A DNA stretch of 57,430 nucleotides from Sedimentisphaerales bacterium (GCA_028282745.1 JANQHJ010000160.1:1-57430), one strand, 5' to 3'. Counted from the stretch's first letter, positions 34,887-44,232 are shown. Program-made: numbers and translations. The notes: generated by a model from the sequence alone, not told the origin.

Positions 34887-35332
34887 AATAATTCCTCCAG
34901 AAATTAGAATTACACAATCATCAAATTTCGAATAATTCTACCGCAAACATTCCCAACAGGCAATACTTATCTAATGGCGTTTCTGCAAAGTAAGCCTCAT
35001 TTTCGTAATATGTCATTCCGCACTTGATGTTGGAACATTATGGAAATCCCCAAGTCGAAGCTTACAGTGCCTCAGATGACGCCTTAGGTAGGGCGGAATC
35101 CATATACTTGAATTTTATTGTGGATACCCCCTTTCGCGGGTATGACAAGTCATATTGGTTATTTTGAATAAACATATTCTTGTCTTGCAATATAATTAGA
35201 CTTTGCTAAGATATGTAGCGGATGTTAAGCGATTTACCTTTTGATCGAATTTGGCGATGTTATTTTTCTTTAATATTAAAAAAATCTTGTCAATTCATCG
35301 CAGACATGATTGAGGAAGTGACAGAAGCCTTA
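34887..35332 (+). other. Intergenic region with a REP-like palindromic element
   Basis: These 446 bases separate two divergent SUMF1-fold genes. They contain the 137-base inverted-repeat element at 35011-35147. An AT-rich stretch near 35160-35220 probably holds the promoter of the gene at 35333. No ORF with coding character was found. Confidence 0.45.
35011..35147. repeat. Small palindromic intergenic repeat (REP/MITE-like)
   Basis: The ends TGTCATTCCGC (35011-35021) and CGCGGGTATGACA (35135-35147) are imperfect inverted repeats. Inside, GCGGAATCCA and TGGATACCCC form a second inverted pair. The phrase TGGATNCCC...CGCGGGNATGACA is typical of widespread short bacterial repeats. Copy number cannot be judged from one window. 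Confidence 0.5.
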
Positions 35333-36532
35333 ATGAAATTACAGTTAATCTCTATTTTGATAATTTTATCAGGGATTTGTTTAGGCGAGGGTAAAACCGA
35401 AAATCCTCCCGAAAGATACCCTGCCACTTGGGAAGAAGCAGCTTTCCTGCAGGAAATGACCGCAGCAGGCATGAACCTCCCGACACAAATATCCATCATG
35501 ATAAATGAAGATGTTAGTCTGGATATGATGCTCATCCCTGCCGGTACTTTCGAGATGGGTTCACCCGGAAATGAAAAAAGACGTAAATCGGACGAGGGGC
35601 CTTTGCATTTTGTTGAAATTACAAAACCCTTTTATTTCGGCAAATATGAGGTCAGCCAGGCGCAGTATTTCGCCCTGATGGGTATGCACAGAACCAAATT
35701 CAGCGGTAGTGAAATGCCGATGGAAAATGTAAACTGGACTCATGTAAATGGCTTCACTGGGACACTTTCAAATAAATTCAATCTGAAATTCCGTTTACCT
35801 ACTGAAGCAGAGTGGGAATATGCATGTCGGGCCGGTACAAAAACTCCATTTTACACCGGCAAAACGATCACAACCAAACAGGCAAACTTTGATTGTCGAG
35901 AATCTTATGGCGGCAGTAAGCTGGGAAGGTATTTAAATATGCCAACACCAGTAGGCAAATATCCGCCTAACGCATTCGGCCTACATGACATGCACGGCAA
36001 CCTCTGGGAATGGTGCAGCGATTTCTATCAACCCAACTATTACAAAAAAAGCCCTAAAAAAAACCCAAAAGGCCCTGTCACAGGTAACTTTAGGGTTGTT
36101 AAAGGAGGAGCATGGGACGAGGTTCCCTATCAATTAAGAGCCGCATATAAAGAAAAAAGAAGACACCGCTCAGACAAGAAAAATCTCGGTTTTCGTATTC
36201 TGCTCGAAATACCCGAAGATTATGACGGCAAAATTACCCAAAGAATATGCCCTGTCGGTAAAAATTATGCCCATAATGCTCCCGAACAGCAGCAATCAAA
36301 AAAAATACAGCATGAACTCGTTTACGACGAGAAATCCCAGCAGGGATATATATCAATTAAAGGTAAAGGCCTTGAAGCAAGAAGCTGGATGCTGAAAAAG
36401 ATCGAACAGATATGTTCATCTAAAAACATCATTTTGGAAGAAGGAAAAAAACCCGAAGCCGGCTACTACCGCCTGCTCGATGAAACACTGAAAGATGGAG
36501 TTTACACTATAAAATTTGAAGCAATACGCTAA
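35333..36532 (+). CDS. Exported SUMF1-fold protein with C-terminal extension
   Basis: The protein has 399 residues. A signal peptide (ISILIILSGICLGEG) precedes a SUMF1 domain (about 65-300) with IPAGTFEMGSPGNE, LPTEAEWEYACRAGTKTP, FGLHDMHGNLWEWCSD and GGAWDEVPYQL...NLGFR. Both active cysteine positions of formylglycine-generating enzyme are replaced (Glu and Leu), so it is not an FGE. A new domain of about 95 residues follows. ATG 35333 starts the signal peptide; longer in-frame starts exist but add a non-signal stretch. It is first of four same-strand genes (YcfL-, LpoB- and FlgT/CsgG-like), with 21 bases to the next. Confidence 0.8.
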   Translation: MKLQLISILIILSGICLGEGKTENPPERYPATWEEAAFLQEMTAAGMNLPTQISIMINEDVSLDMMLIPAGTFEMGSPGNEKRRKSDEGPLHFVEITKPFYFGKYEVSQAQYFALMGMHRTKFSGSEMPMENVNWTHVNGFTGTLSNKFNLKFRLPTEAEWEYACRAGTKTPFYTGKTITTKQANFDCRESYGGSKLGRYLNMPTPVGKYPPNAFGLHDMHGNLWEWCSDFYQPNYYKKSPKKNPKGPVTGNFRVVKGGAWDEVPYQLRAAYKEKRRHRSDKKNLGFRILLEIPEDYDGKITQRICPVGKNYAHNAPEQQQSKKIQHELVYDEKSQQGYISIKGKGLEARSWMLKKIEQICSSKNIILEEGKKPEAGYYRLLDETLKDGVYTIKFEAIR

Positions 36533-36553
36533 AAAAAATTACCGGAGGTTTAA

Positions 36554-36985
36554 ATGAAGATTCTACTTTGGATACTGTTTTCTGTAATTATTTTTTCTGT
36601 AACAGGATGCAGTGAAAATGACAAAACAGTCAATTTAGGGCCAGGCGTTAAAAATGATTCGCTTACAAACAACGCGGTTGTTAATTCGATAGCCTATGCC
36701 GGCAGCGCTTTGCTCGGTGAAGGTGTCGATGTTGATGAAATATCAAAAAGGTATAACGAAAACGGCCTATTGGAATTGCAGGTTAAAGGACATAATAATT
36801 CACAATTTACAAAAAGATTCTGGTATAGGCCAGAGTGGATCGATGCTGACGGCATGACGATTTCAAGCCGAACAAGTACCTGGCTGCCAGTGTCTGTGAC
36901 TGGCAAATCAAAATATAATTTTAAAGTCGTTGCACCAACGACTAAAGCCGTTGATGTAAAAATTGACACAAAAAAATGGGAGTAA
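36554..36985 (+). CDS. YcfL-like lipoprotein
   Basis: The protein has 143 residues. The signal sequence ends SVTGC (lipidated C19). The mature part is a single beta-rich domain of the YcfL (DUF1425) type: GLLELQVKGHNNSQFTKRFWYRPEWIDADG, then TWLPVSVTGK. In E. coli, ycfL lies next to lpoB, and the same pair occurs here, which supports the call. GGAGG precedes the ATG. It is probably an outer-membrane lipoprotein partnered with the next gene. Confidence 0.75.
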   Translation: MKILLWILFSVIIFSVTGCSENDKTVNLGPGVKNDSLTNNAVVNSIAYAGSALLGEGVDVDEISKRYNENGLLELQVKGHNNSQFTKRFWYRPEWIDADGMTISSRTSTWLPVSVTGKSKYNFKVVAPTTKAVDVKIDTKKWE

Positions 36986-36988
36986 ATG

Positions 36989-37573
36989 ATGAAATCTAAA
37001 TTACTATGCATAATATTTTTAACATTGGCCGTTTGCCTGTCTGGCTGCGAAGAGAGTGTAAGAATTGATACTGTAAATGACGAGGCAAAGGATGTGGTTG
37101 ATCTTGACTATCGTGACTTTGATTTAGTTGCCGGACAAATGACCCAATCAATGCTTGCGTCAGGAATACTGAAAAACAATCCTGTTGTTTCTACCGGACA
37201 AATACTAAATCTTACTACGAGAAGAATTGACACCCCTGCTTTGATAGCAAAGATCGAAGAAGAAATAATTAATAGCGGCCTGGCTTCGGTAACATCCGCA
37301 GTGGGCGGAAGAGGTTCCGTTGATTCAATGGTTCATGACATTAGAGAAGTCCGTGAATCTGACTACGCCGATGAATTCAAAGAAGGTACTATCGCAGGAA
37401 AAGGAAATTTAATTGCACCCAGTTACAATATCTCAGGGAGAATATTTCACAGAGAAGTAGAATTTTACAATCAAAAAACACAGTATGAGTATTATTTTCA
37501 GCTAATGGTAACTGACATATCCTCGGGTTTGAGGGTTTGGCAAAAAGAAGTGTTAGTCGGTAAACGTGGGTGA
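36989..37573 (+). CDS. LpoB-like penicillin-binding-protein activator lipoprotein
   Basis: The protein has 194 residues. The signal sequence ends LSGC (C20 after the Met at 36989). The core resembles the LpoB/CsgG-like fold: FDLVAGQMTQSMLASGIL, then VVSTGQILNLTTRRIDTPALIAKIEEEI and the final YYFQLMVTDISSGLRVWQKE. In E. coli, LpoB stimulates PBP1B from the outer membrane; which synthase it would contact here is unknown. Two ATGs are adjacent; the second has GGGAG at the better spacing. It directly follows the YcfL-like gene. Confidence 0.75.
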   Translation: MKSKLLCIIFLTLAVCLSGCEESVRIDTVNDEAKDVVDLDYRDFDLVAGQMTQSMLASGILKNNPVVSTGQILNLTTRRIDTPALIAKIEEEIINSGLASVTSAVGGRGSVDSMVHDIREVRESDYADEFKEGTIAGKGNLIAPSYNISGRIFHREVEFYNQKTQYEYYFQLMVTDISSGLRVWQKEVLVGKRG

Positions 37574-37612
37574 TTATTATTTTAGGTATCTCTGAATACC
37601 TTGGAGAAAATA

Positions 37613-38809
37613 ATGAAAAATATATATATACTTTTGATAATTTTGTTTACAGCTTATGTGCCGTTCTCCTTTGCTGGAGAAACAGTAATGGTAGAATCAA
37701 AAGGTAGCGGTGAAACTCGCCAGAAGGCAATAATTAATGCCTTGACTAATGCTGTTGGCCAAATTAAGGGAGTTGAAATACGCACATCTGAAGACAAATC
37801 CATGCAAAGTGTTTTAAGCAAAAACACTCAAATTGGGAATATCTCAACAGAAACAGATAAAGATGATTTCAAAGCCTATATCAACGGCGTTGTAAAAACG
37901 TATGAAATTCTCAGTGAAAACAAAACCGAAGACCTGCATGAAGTTACATTAAAAGCATGGGTTTATAATTTAAAATCCAGGCTGCAGGATGACCGGGAAA
38001 AAATTGCGATAATGCCCTGCAAAACGCTTAAAGACAATTACTCTTTTAAGAATAGGAAATTTTCTGCAACAGAGATATCTGAAAAACTCCAGAGCAAAAT
38101 ATCTGGGTCTTTCTCCAGAATAGGTAAATTAGCTGTTATCGACAGGCAGTATGTTTCTGACTTCTTGGATAATCGTAATTTATTGAAAACAGGTCAGGGC
38201 AGCACTGAAGAAAAAGCAAGACTGAATAATCTACTGGCTGTAGAATATATGCTTAGCAGTACGCTCGTAGATGCAAAATTGATTGCGAACCACAAATATC
38301 TTTCTGCCATTCAGAAAAAGTCATGGGAATATGAGCTGGATTTCATACTGGACTATAAAATAATTGATGCCTCAACAACAAAGGTGATTTTCTCAGACTC
38401 AATAAAATATAATTTTGAAACTAATGAAGTAAAAAAACTTGTTGATAAATGGGATCATCACAACCTGGATATGGATGAAATTTTAAACAACCTTCTGAAA
38501 AAAACTGCAAACCAGGTTGCTCAAAAAACTTTAATTAATCTATTTCCTGTAAAAATTATTGCTATAACACCTAAGGGTAAGATTATCATCAATCAGGGTA
38601 ATGATAAAGTTTTTGAGGGCCAAACTTTTAAGGTAGTTTCCGGTGGCCAGAAAATTATGGACATTGATACAAAACAAGTACTTGGCTATCATGAAAGCAA
38701 AGTCACAACTCTTAAGATCGTGAAAGTTGATCAGAAATTTTCTTATGCAGAAGTAGTTGCTGGCAACATTTCAGACCTTAGAATCGGACAAGTTTGCCAA
38801 TTTGATTAA
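37613..38809 (+). CDS. Exported FlgT/CsgG-like protein
   Basis: The protein has 398 residues. After a signal peptide (ILLIILFTAYVPFSFA) comes an N-terminal domain resembling FlgT_N: ESKGSGETRQKAIINALTNAV, then GQIKGVEIRTS. A middle CsgG-like alpha/beta domain (about 130-320) contains IAIMPCKTL and VIDRQYVSDFL. A C-terminal beta domain ends KIVKVDQKFSYAEVV. The order N-M-C matches the three-domain layout of FlgT, but no flagellar genes are near, so an envelope role with the two lipoproteins is more likely. ATG 37613 has GGAG seven bases upstream; the earlier TTG lies in that site. Confidence 0.75.
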   Translation: MKNIYILLIILFTAYVPFSFAGETVMVESKGSGETRQKAIINALTNAVGQIKGVEIRTSEDKSMQSVLSKNTQIGNISTETDKDDFKAYINGVVKTYEILSENKTEDLHEVTLKAWVYNLKSRLQDDREKIAIMPCKTLKDNYSFKNRKFSATEISEKLQSKISGSFSRIGKLAVIDRQYVSDFLDNRNLLKTGQGSTEEKARLNNLLAVEYMLSSTLVDAKLIANHKYLSAIQKKSWEYELDFILDYKIIDASTTKVIFSDSIKYNFETNEVKKLVDKWDHHNLDMDEILNNLLKKTANQVAQKTLINLFPVKIIAITPKGKIIINQGNDKVFEGQTFKVVSGGQKIMDIDTKQVLGYHESKVTTLKIVKVDQKFSYAEVVAGNISDLRIGQVCQFD

Positions 38810-38922
38810 AAATTGCAGAGACCAAATTAAACACCAAAATTACCTTTGTATCTCTGTGCCTTAAAAATCTGTGAAAATTCGTGTAATCCGTTGTTACTAA
38901 AAATATGCCAAACAAACCCAAT

Positions 38923-39726
38923 TTATGAGCAACCAGCGACAAGCGACTTTTTGACTTCTTTGATGAAATCTCTGATCTCTCGCAGGATCTTAGCTTTATC
39001 GCCGAGATTGACCTCTATCAGCGATACTATCTTCGAGCCGATAATAACACCGTCAGCCCCAGCCTTGGCGACCGATACAGCATGCTCCGGCTTACTGATA
39101 CCAAAGCCCACACAGACCGGCACATCCGTCAGCTTTTTCAAATTCTCGATAAGCCCGCCGACCGAACTTGATAAACTATCCCTGCTGCCCGTCACACCAA
39201 GAACAGAAACGGTATAAATAAATCCCGTTGACTGGGCGGCTATCTTTTCCATCCGCTGCTGCTCGGTAACAGGCGTCACCATAAACACTGTATCAAGCCC
39301 TGCTCCCTTTTGCAGCTCAATTGTCTCCGCAGCATCATCGATAGTCATATCAGCGATCAAAACACTATTGCCACCGGCCGCCTTAAAATCATTAAAGAAC
39401 TTCTCAGCACCATATTGATAGATCAGGTTGTAATACATCAATAACCCGATTGGTATATCTTTGTACTGTTTGATGAGCTTAATAAAATCAAGAGCTTTGT
39501 GTACATCCATACCACTCTCCAAAGCGCGTATATCAGCCTTTTGAATAGTCGGCCCGTCTGCTATAGGATCACTGAAAGGTATGCCTAACTCAAGAATATC
39601 TGCACCAGCATCGATAGCTGTCTTAACTATCTCAAGACTTGTATCGAAGTCCGGATCGCCAATAACAAAAAACGGTATCAATGCCGCATTTTCAATTTCA
39701 CCAAACAACTCTTTATATGTCTTCAT
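38923..39726 (-). CDS. trpA: Tryptophan synthase alpha chain
   Basis: This subunit cleaves indole-3-glycerol phosphate to indole plus glyceraldehyde-3-phosphate. It has 267 residues. The catalytic Glu and Asp are in LELGIPFSDPIADGPTIQKA, and the flexible loop is GVTGSR. ATG 39726 has AGGTGAT as ribosome site six bases upstream; an in-frame GTG nine bases earlier lies inside that site. It is the last gene of the trp operon, 10 bases after trpB. Confidence 0.97.
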   Translation of the reverse strand: MKTYKELFGEIENAALIPFFVIGDPDFDTSLEIVKTAIDAGADILELGIPFSDPIADGPTIQKADIRALESGMDVHKALDFIKLIKQYKDIPIGLLMYYNLIYQYGAEKFFNDFKAAGGNSVLIADMTIDDAAETIELQKGAGLDTVFMVTPVTEQQRMEKIAAQSTGFIYTVSVLGVTGSRDSLSSSVGGLIENLKKLTDVPVCVGFGISKPEHAVSVAKAGADGVIIGSKIVSLIEVNLGDKAKILREIRDFIKEVKKSLVAGCS

Positions 39727-39736
39727 ATTAATCACC

Positions 39737-40909
39737 TTACACCGGTCGATGTTTCTCTACGATTGATACGTCCTTATCACCCCTGCCGGACAAATTCACA
39801 ACAACTATAGTCTCGCTGTCAAGCTTGCCTTTCAAACTCACCAGGTACGCCAATCCATGCGAGCTTTCCAAAGCCGGGATAATTCCTTCTTTCTTAGTCA
39901 GCAGTTCAAACGCATCCAGCACATCCTCGTCATTAGCAGCGACATATTCCGCCCTGCCGATGTCTTTTAGATAACAGTGCTCCGGCCCGACCGCCGAATA
40001 ATCCAGCCCAGCCGAAACAGATTCGGTCTCCATGACCTGCCCATTCTCATCCTGCAGCAGATAACTTCGCGAGCCGTGCAGCACACCCACTTTACCCGCC
40101 ACGATAGTCGCCGCGTGCTTACCCTTTTCGACACCCTCACCGCCAGCCTCCACTCCGACAAGCTTCACATCCTTATCATCTACAAAACCGCTGAATATCC
40201 CGATAGCATTACTGCCGCCGCCCACGCACGCCACCACCATATCCGGCAGCTTGCCTGTCTGCTCCAGGCACTGCTGACGAGCCTCGGTCCCGATTGGGCT
40301 TTGAAAATGTTTCACTATCGTCGGATACGGATGCGGCCCGCACGCCGAACCGAAAACATAAAACGTATCCTGAACATGCGCCGTCCAGTACCGAAGAGCG
40401 TCATTGATAGCATCTTTAAGCGTACCCGTCCCGCCTTCACAGCCGACAACCTCCGCCCCGCAAAGCTTCATCTTATGAACGTTCACACTCTGTCGCTCTA
40501 TATCGGTAACGCCCATGAATATTTTTATCTCCATCCCAAACAGCGCGCCGATCATGGCCGTCGCCAGTCCATGCTGCCCGGCGCCGGTCTCGGCGATGAT
40601 TTTTTTCTTGCCCATATACCTGGCAAGCAATCCCTGTCCGAGAGTATTATTAACTTTATGCGCCCCGCCGTGACAAAGGTCTTCACGCTTTAGATAAACT
40701 TTAAAGCCGACATATTCGCTTAACTGCTTAGCATAATAAAGTGAAGTAGGCCGACCAGCATAATGCTTATAAAGGTCATTCAGTTCATTAGAAAATTGCT
40801 CATCTTTATAATACTTAAAGAACGCCTCCTCGAGTTCTTCCAGCGCCGGTATCAAAACCTCGGGAACATAATACCCGCCGTATTGTCCAAACCTGCCGTC
40901 ATATTTCAT
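39737..40909 (-). CDS. trpB: Tryptophan synthase beta chain
   Basis: This PLP enzyme joins indole and serine to give tryptophan. It has 390 residues, the usual length for TrpB1. The PLP lysine is in [13 protein letters not shown]. The phosphate-binding loop is [19 protein letters not shown] and [10 protein letters not shown] at the start match the family. It is organised as trpF-trpB-trpA with a 66-base gap before trpB, where a weak ribosome site precedes the ATG. It forms the alpha2-beta2 complex with the next gene product. Confidence 0.98.
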   Translation of the reverse strand: MKYDGRFGQYGGYYVPEVLIPALEELEEAFFKYYKDEQFSNELNDLYKHYAGRPTSLYYAKQLSEYVGFKVYLKREDLCHGGAHKVNNTLGQGLLARYMGKKKIIAETGAGQHGLATAMIGALFGMEIKIFMGVTDIERQSVNVHKMKLCGAEVVGCEGGTGTLKDAINDALRYWTAHVQDTFYVFGSACGPHPYPTIVKHFQSPIGTEARQQCLEQTGKLPDMVVACVGGGSNAIGIFSGFVDDKDVKLVGVEAGGEGVEKGKHAATIVAGKVGVLHGSRSYLLQDENGQVMETESVSAGLDYSAVGPEHCYLKDIGRAEYVAANDEDVLDAFELLTKKEGIIPALESSHGLAYLVSLKGKLDSETIVVVNLSGRGDKDVSIVEKHRPV

Positions 40910-40975
40910 AATTCAACAACTTTCTATCAATTTCTTTTATCTATTATTTTTTAAAATTTTTAATCCGTGGTTTCT

Positions 40976-41599
40976 TTATGCCCTTAAGTGGCTAATATTA
41001 TCAAACAGTTGCCTCAGCTTTTTATGATCCTTCTTACCCGGGCTGGATTCGACTCCGCTGCAAAGGTCAATCCCGTAAACACCAAGCTTAACAGCCTCTT
41101 CGATATTATCCGGATCGATCCCGCCCGCCAGAAAAACACGTTTATTAATATTACCCATTATGTTCCAGTCGAACTGTATCCCCGACCCGCCATACTTATC
41201 AGGATCGTAAGCGTCAAAAAGCAATGCGTCCGTAAAGAAATTTTCAGCATTTTTAATATCGCTGTAATTCTTAACCCTGATAGCCTTCATCACGTTAAGA
41301 TTAAGATCGTTGAAAGACTGACAGAACTTTACATCCTCGTCACCGTGGAATTGAAGCCAGTTCACATAACACTTATTCATCGTCTTGCGTATCTCTTGAT
41401 AGCTGCTGTTCACAAACAGCCCGACAATATCTATAAAGCCCGGCAGCTTATTAATTATCTTCTGGGCCTCTTCCGGGTCGATATACCTGGGGCTCTTCTT
41501 ATAAAAATTAAATCCCAACAGATCCGCCCCGGCATCGATAGCCGCATTTGCATCTTCGAGATTCGTTATCCCGCAAATTTTCACTTTAGGTATCAGCAC
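40976..41599 (-). CDS. trpF: Phosphoribosylanthranilate isomerase
   Basis: This TIM-barrel enzyme has 207 residues. It isomerises phosphoribosylanthranilate for the TrpC reaction. The catalytic Cys is in VKICGITNLEDA, the general acid Asp in LLFDAYDPDKYGGSG, and VFLAGGIDPDNI matches the barrel phosphate site. The start is GTG at 41599, 10 bases after the trpD stop. It stands where trpC-trpF usually stand, but no trpC precedes it. Confidence 0.96.
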   Translation of the reverse strand: MLIPKVKICGITNLEDANAAIDAGADLLGFNFYKKSPRYIDPEEAQKIINKLPGFIDIVGLFVNSSYQEIRKTMNKCYVNWLQFHGDEDVKFCQSFNDLNLNVMKAIRVKNYSDIKNAENFFTDALLFDAYDPDKYGGSGIQFDWNIMGNINKRVFLAGGIDPDNIEEAVKLGVYGIDLCSGVESSPGKKDHKKLRQLFDNISHLRA

Positions 41600-41609
41600 G
41601 TCTTTTTAC

Positions 41610-42626
41610 CTACGAATTAGAAACCTCTATCATCTTCTCCAAGCAACCCATCGCCGAGTCGCTTGTTATCGATTCGTCCGCCATCTTCAAAGCAGACTCA
41701 AAATCATCTGCCAGAGCCGCAGTCATTATACCAGCCGCAGCATTTAACAAAACTATATCTTTTTTCGCACCTGTCTCACTACCGTCGAGTATCCCTCGCA
41801 CTATTGATGCGTTATAAGCTGCGTCGCCACTCTTCAATTCTTCAATATCAGCCAATTTAATTCCGAGTGACTCCGGATCAAGCTCAGTCTTTTCTACTTG
41901 CCCGTCAACAATTCTATATATATCCGTCTTCCCAACCGTACTTATCTCATCGAGCCCGCCGCCATGCACAACCATCGCCCGCTTAGTGCCGAGCAACTTC
42001 AACGTCTCCGCGATTTTTTCTATCAGGTCAGCGCTTGCCACACCCATCACCTGGCTCGTCACACCAGCCGGATTTGCTAAAGGCCCAAGTATATTGAACA
42101 CAGTTCTAAAACCAAGAGCTTTGCGAATAGGTTGAACATATTTCATCGCCGGATGGAACATAGGCGCGAACATAAATCCGATATGCGCCTCTTCGAGACA
42201 CTCTGCCACCTTATCAGGCCCTAAATCGATCTTAACACCAAGCTCCACTAATACATCCGCCGAACCGCACTTACTCGTTATCGCCCGGTTGCCGTGCTTA
42301 GCCACATACACCCCGGCACCCGCTGCCGCTAATGCCGAGGCTGTTGAGATATTAAATGTCTTTATAACCGCCCCGCCAGTCCCGCACGTATCTATCATAT
42401 TGCCAATATCGGCTTTAACACTAACCGCATGCTCGCGCAGCGAACTAGCCAGTCCAGCTATCTCTTGCGGTTTTTCTCCCTTAACTCGCATAGCGGTCAG
42501 AAAAGCTGCAACCTGTGGCTCCAGAACCTCACCTGCGAAGATCTCATCCAGTAAACCACGAGCCTGCTCGAATGTAAGGTCACTACCTGCCAACAATATT
42601 TCAAGATACTCACTTATACCAGCCAT
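41610..42626 (-). CDS. trpD: Anthranilate phosphoribosyltransferase
   Basis: The protein has 338 residues, normal length, and is not fused to other trp domains. It transfers phosphoribose from PRPP to anthranilate. The PRPP motif is DTCGTGGAVIKTFNIST, with KHGNRAITSKCGSADVLVELG next. ATG 42626 follows an AAGGA-rich stretch. The 100-base gap to trpG carries CTCTGTGG repeats (42687-42725), suggesting a rearranged junction. Confidence 0.97.
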   Translation of the reverse strand: MAGISEYLEILLAGSDLTFEQARGLLDEIFAGEVLEPQVAAFLTAMRVKGEKPQEIAGLASSLREHAVSVKADIGNMIDTCGTGGAVIKTFNISTASALAAAGAGVYVAKHGNRAITSKCGSADVLVELGVKIDLGPDKVAECLEEAHIGFMFAPMFHPAMKYVQPIRKALGFRTVFNILGPLANPAGVTSQVMGVASADLIEKIAETLKLLGTKRAMVVHGGGLDEISTVGKTDIYRIVDGQVEKTELDPESLGIKLADIEELKSGDAAYNASIVRGILDGSETGAKKDIVLLNAAAGIMTAALADDFESALKMADESITSDSAMGCLEKMIEVSNS

Positions 42627-42686
42627 TTCATTTCCTTTTCTCTGTATCCTTTATTCTTTCAAACCCTTTGTTGCTTTTGTGCATTT

Positions 42687-42725
42687 TGTGGCCATTATTT
42701 TTTAAACCTCTGTGCTCTCTGTGGC
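42687..42725 (+). repeat. 39-nt direct repeat, copy 1, with CTCTGTGG core
   Basis: Thirty-seven of 39 bases match 44628-44666. It ends with CTCTGTGCTCTCTGTGGC (42708-42725), whose exact inverse lies at 43377-43394. It sits between trpD and trpG. Confidence 0.85.
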
Positions 42726-42732
42726 TATATAT

Positions 42733-43335
42733 CTATTTTTTCTCAGTGGCTATTTTCAAAATATTTTCAATTATCTTTCCGCCAGCTGGCGTTAAAATAC
42801 TCTCCGGATGGAACTGCACGCCGTAAATATCCAGCTCTTTATGCCCAACGCCCATCACTACTTCTTTGAACACCGCCGTCTTCTCCAGACAATCAGGCAA
42901 CTCATCCACTTTCGCGCAAAGACTATGATACCGCCCGACCTGTAGCGGATTCTCGATACCTTCGAATATCCCCTCACCGTTATGCTCAACTCGTGAGCCC
43001 TTACCGTGCATCGGTTCCGGAGCATGTCCGATCTTTCCGCCAAAGTACTGCACCATAACCTGCATACCAAGACAGACCCCAAAAACCGGAACCTTACCCT
43101 TAAAATATTTCAGAGCCTCTGTACTCACACCCGCACTGTCCGGATTGCCCGGCCCAGGTGAAATCACCAACAAATCAGGCCCAAACTCACCAGCTACTTT
43201 TTTCAGATCATCTATCGAAACATCCGCGCGATAAACCTTTGCCTCACAATTCCTCTTACAAAAATCATCCACAAGGTTATAAGTGAACGAATCGAAGTTA
43301 TCGATAAACAGAGCTTTTACTTTTTTATCTGCCAT
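42733..43335 (-). CDS. trpG: Anthranilate synthase glutamine amidotransferase component
   Basis: The protein has 200 residues, class I glutamine amidotransferase. The nucleophile Cys is in VFGVCLGMQ, and the His-Glu of the triad is in YGVQFHPESILTP. The oxyanion segment is SPGPGNPDSAG. It supplies ammonia to TrpE. It is separated from trpE by two unrelated genes and carries an exact 18-nt inverted repeat at its flanks (42708-42725 and 43377-43394). The same subunit may also serve folate synthesis (pabA-like). Confidence 0.95.
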   Translation of the reverse strand: MADKKVKALFIDNFDSFTYNLVDDFCKRNCEAKVYRADVSIDDLKKVAGEFGPDLLVISPGPGNPDSAGVSTEALKYFKGKVPVFGVCLGMQVMVQYFGGKIGHAPEPMHGKGSRVEHNGEGIFEGIENPLQVGRYHSLCAKVDELPDCLEKTAVFKEVVMGVGHKELDIYGVQFHPESILTPAGGKIIENILKIATEKK

Positions 43336-43376
43336 TTTTTTATTCCTTAGCCATAGAGCTTTTATTATTTTTTTTA

Positions 43377-43404
43377 GCCACAGAGAGCACAGAGTTCACA
43401 GAGA
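43377..43404 (-). repeat. Inverted CACAGAG repeat between trpG and FRG gene
   Basis: GCCACAGAGAGCACAGAG (43377-43394) is the exact reverse complement of 42708-42725 and of 44649-44666. With the following bases it is a 28-nt near-perfect inverse (about four mismatches) of 44606-44633, so the FRG-GxxExxY pair is bracketed by inverted repeats. Confidence 0.85.
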
Positions 43405-43440
43405 ATTTATTTTCCATTCCTAAATATTAAAGTCATTTTT

Positions 43441-44205
43441 CTAACTCAAAAATAATTCGCGAATACTTAATGTTTCCATAAGATTCGGCCCAGAATCAAA
43501 CAACGAGTATGCTGTTATATTCAAATAATCAAGCCTTTTAAGAACTTTTTGACGCTCTGAAGCCGGAATTGTGTATTTAACCAAAAAGTCCTCATTGTCA
43601 TCATCGCTAACATCTTCATGGTTAGCAAAATACAATTCTCCATCTTTCTTTTCAACGCAAAGTGAGTATTCACTTTGTTGCAGAAAATGTTTAGAGTCGG
43701 TTGCTATGGTGGGGCCTAATATACAAATAAACGGTTGCTGCCCATAATGTATTCTTCCCATATGTACAAAAACAGAAACACTCTTTGCTTTAGAACTTAT
43801 ATTCCTAAAGGCAAAATATGCGGCAATATATGGTGACTTAGTCCAGTCAATTAAAGGACTGGGAAAACCATTGTGTCTTAAATATGCCATAAACTCATAA
43901 GCAGGTAAGTCAAAAGCACCGAGAGATATTTTCGTTTCTAAATCCCATTTTCTTCCAGTACAAGTTTCAATATGTTTATGAATAATTTTTACTGTTGTAA
44001 GATAATCAGAAAGTTTTATTCCTTTCCTTATTCTTTCAAGGGTTGATTCAAGATGATATCCAGAACTCGTTATACCTCTGTAAAGTGGATACTCCATTTT
44101 ATTTAATTTTTTATCTTTTTGCAGTGTCGCTACACGCTCATTGATTAATATCAATTCGTTTTCAAATTCATCCCAGGATTTAAGTTTTTTCTTTTCCATT
44201 TTCAT
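43441..44205 (-). CDS. FRG-domain protein
   Basis: The protein has 254 residues. The FRG signature is present: YPLYRGITSSGYHLESTLER (about 38-57), then NGFPSPLIDWTKSPYIAAYFAF (about 130-151). The rest is alpha/beta without other motifs. FRG domains occur widely in defence-related or stress genes and are of unknown activity; a link to ADP-ribosyltransferase-like folds has been proposed. The gene lies between trpE and trpG, next to a GxxExxY protein, and both are bounded by CACAGAG repeats. Codon use looks ordinary. Its role in tryptophan synthesis, if any, is not evident. Confidence 0.8.
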   Translation of the reverse strand: MKMEKKKLKSWDEFENELILINERVATLQKDKKLNKMEYPLYRGITSSGYHLESTLERIRKGIKLSDYLTTVKIIHKHIETCTGRKWDLETKISLGAFDLPAYEFMAYLRHNGFPSPLIDWTKSPYIAAYFAFRNISSKAKSVSVFVHMGRIHYGQQPFICILGPTIATDSKHFLQQSEYSLCVEKKDGELYFANHEDVSDDDNEDFLVKYTIPASERQKVLKRLDYLNITAYSLFDSGPNLMETLSIRELFLS

Positions 44206-44211
44206 ACTTTA

Positions 44212-44232
44212 TCTCTCTGTGCCCTCTGTGGC
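44212..44232 (+). repeat. CTCTGTG repeat between FRG and GxxExxY genes
   Basis: TCTCTCTGTGCCCTCTGTGGC, same orientation as copies at 42687 and 44628. It occupies nearly the whole 28-base gap upstream of the FRG ATG. Confidence 0.8.

Noticed and set aside
34008-36532. SUMF1-fold proteins as maturases of the sulfatase at 13645
   Set aside because: Both lack the complete active-site cysteine pair (Cys/Leu and Glu/Leu), and they are about 20 kb away on separate transcripts.
37613-38809. A flagellar operon, because of the FlgT-like protein
   Set aside because: No other flagellar gene is near. The three-domain layout and neighbours fit an envelope lipoprotein cluster better.
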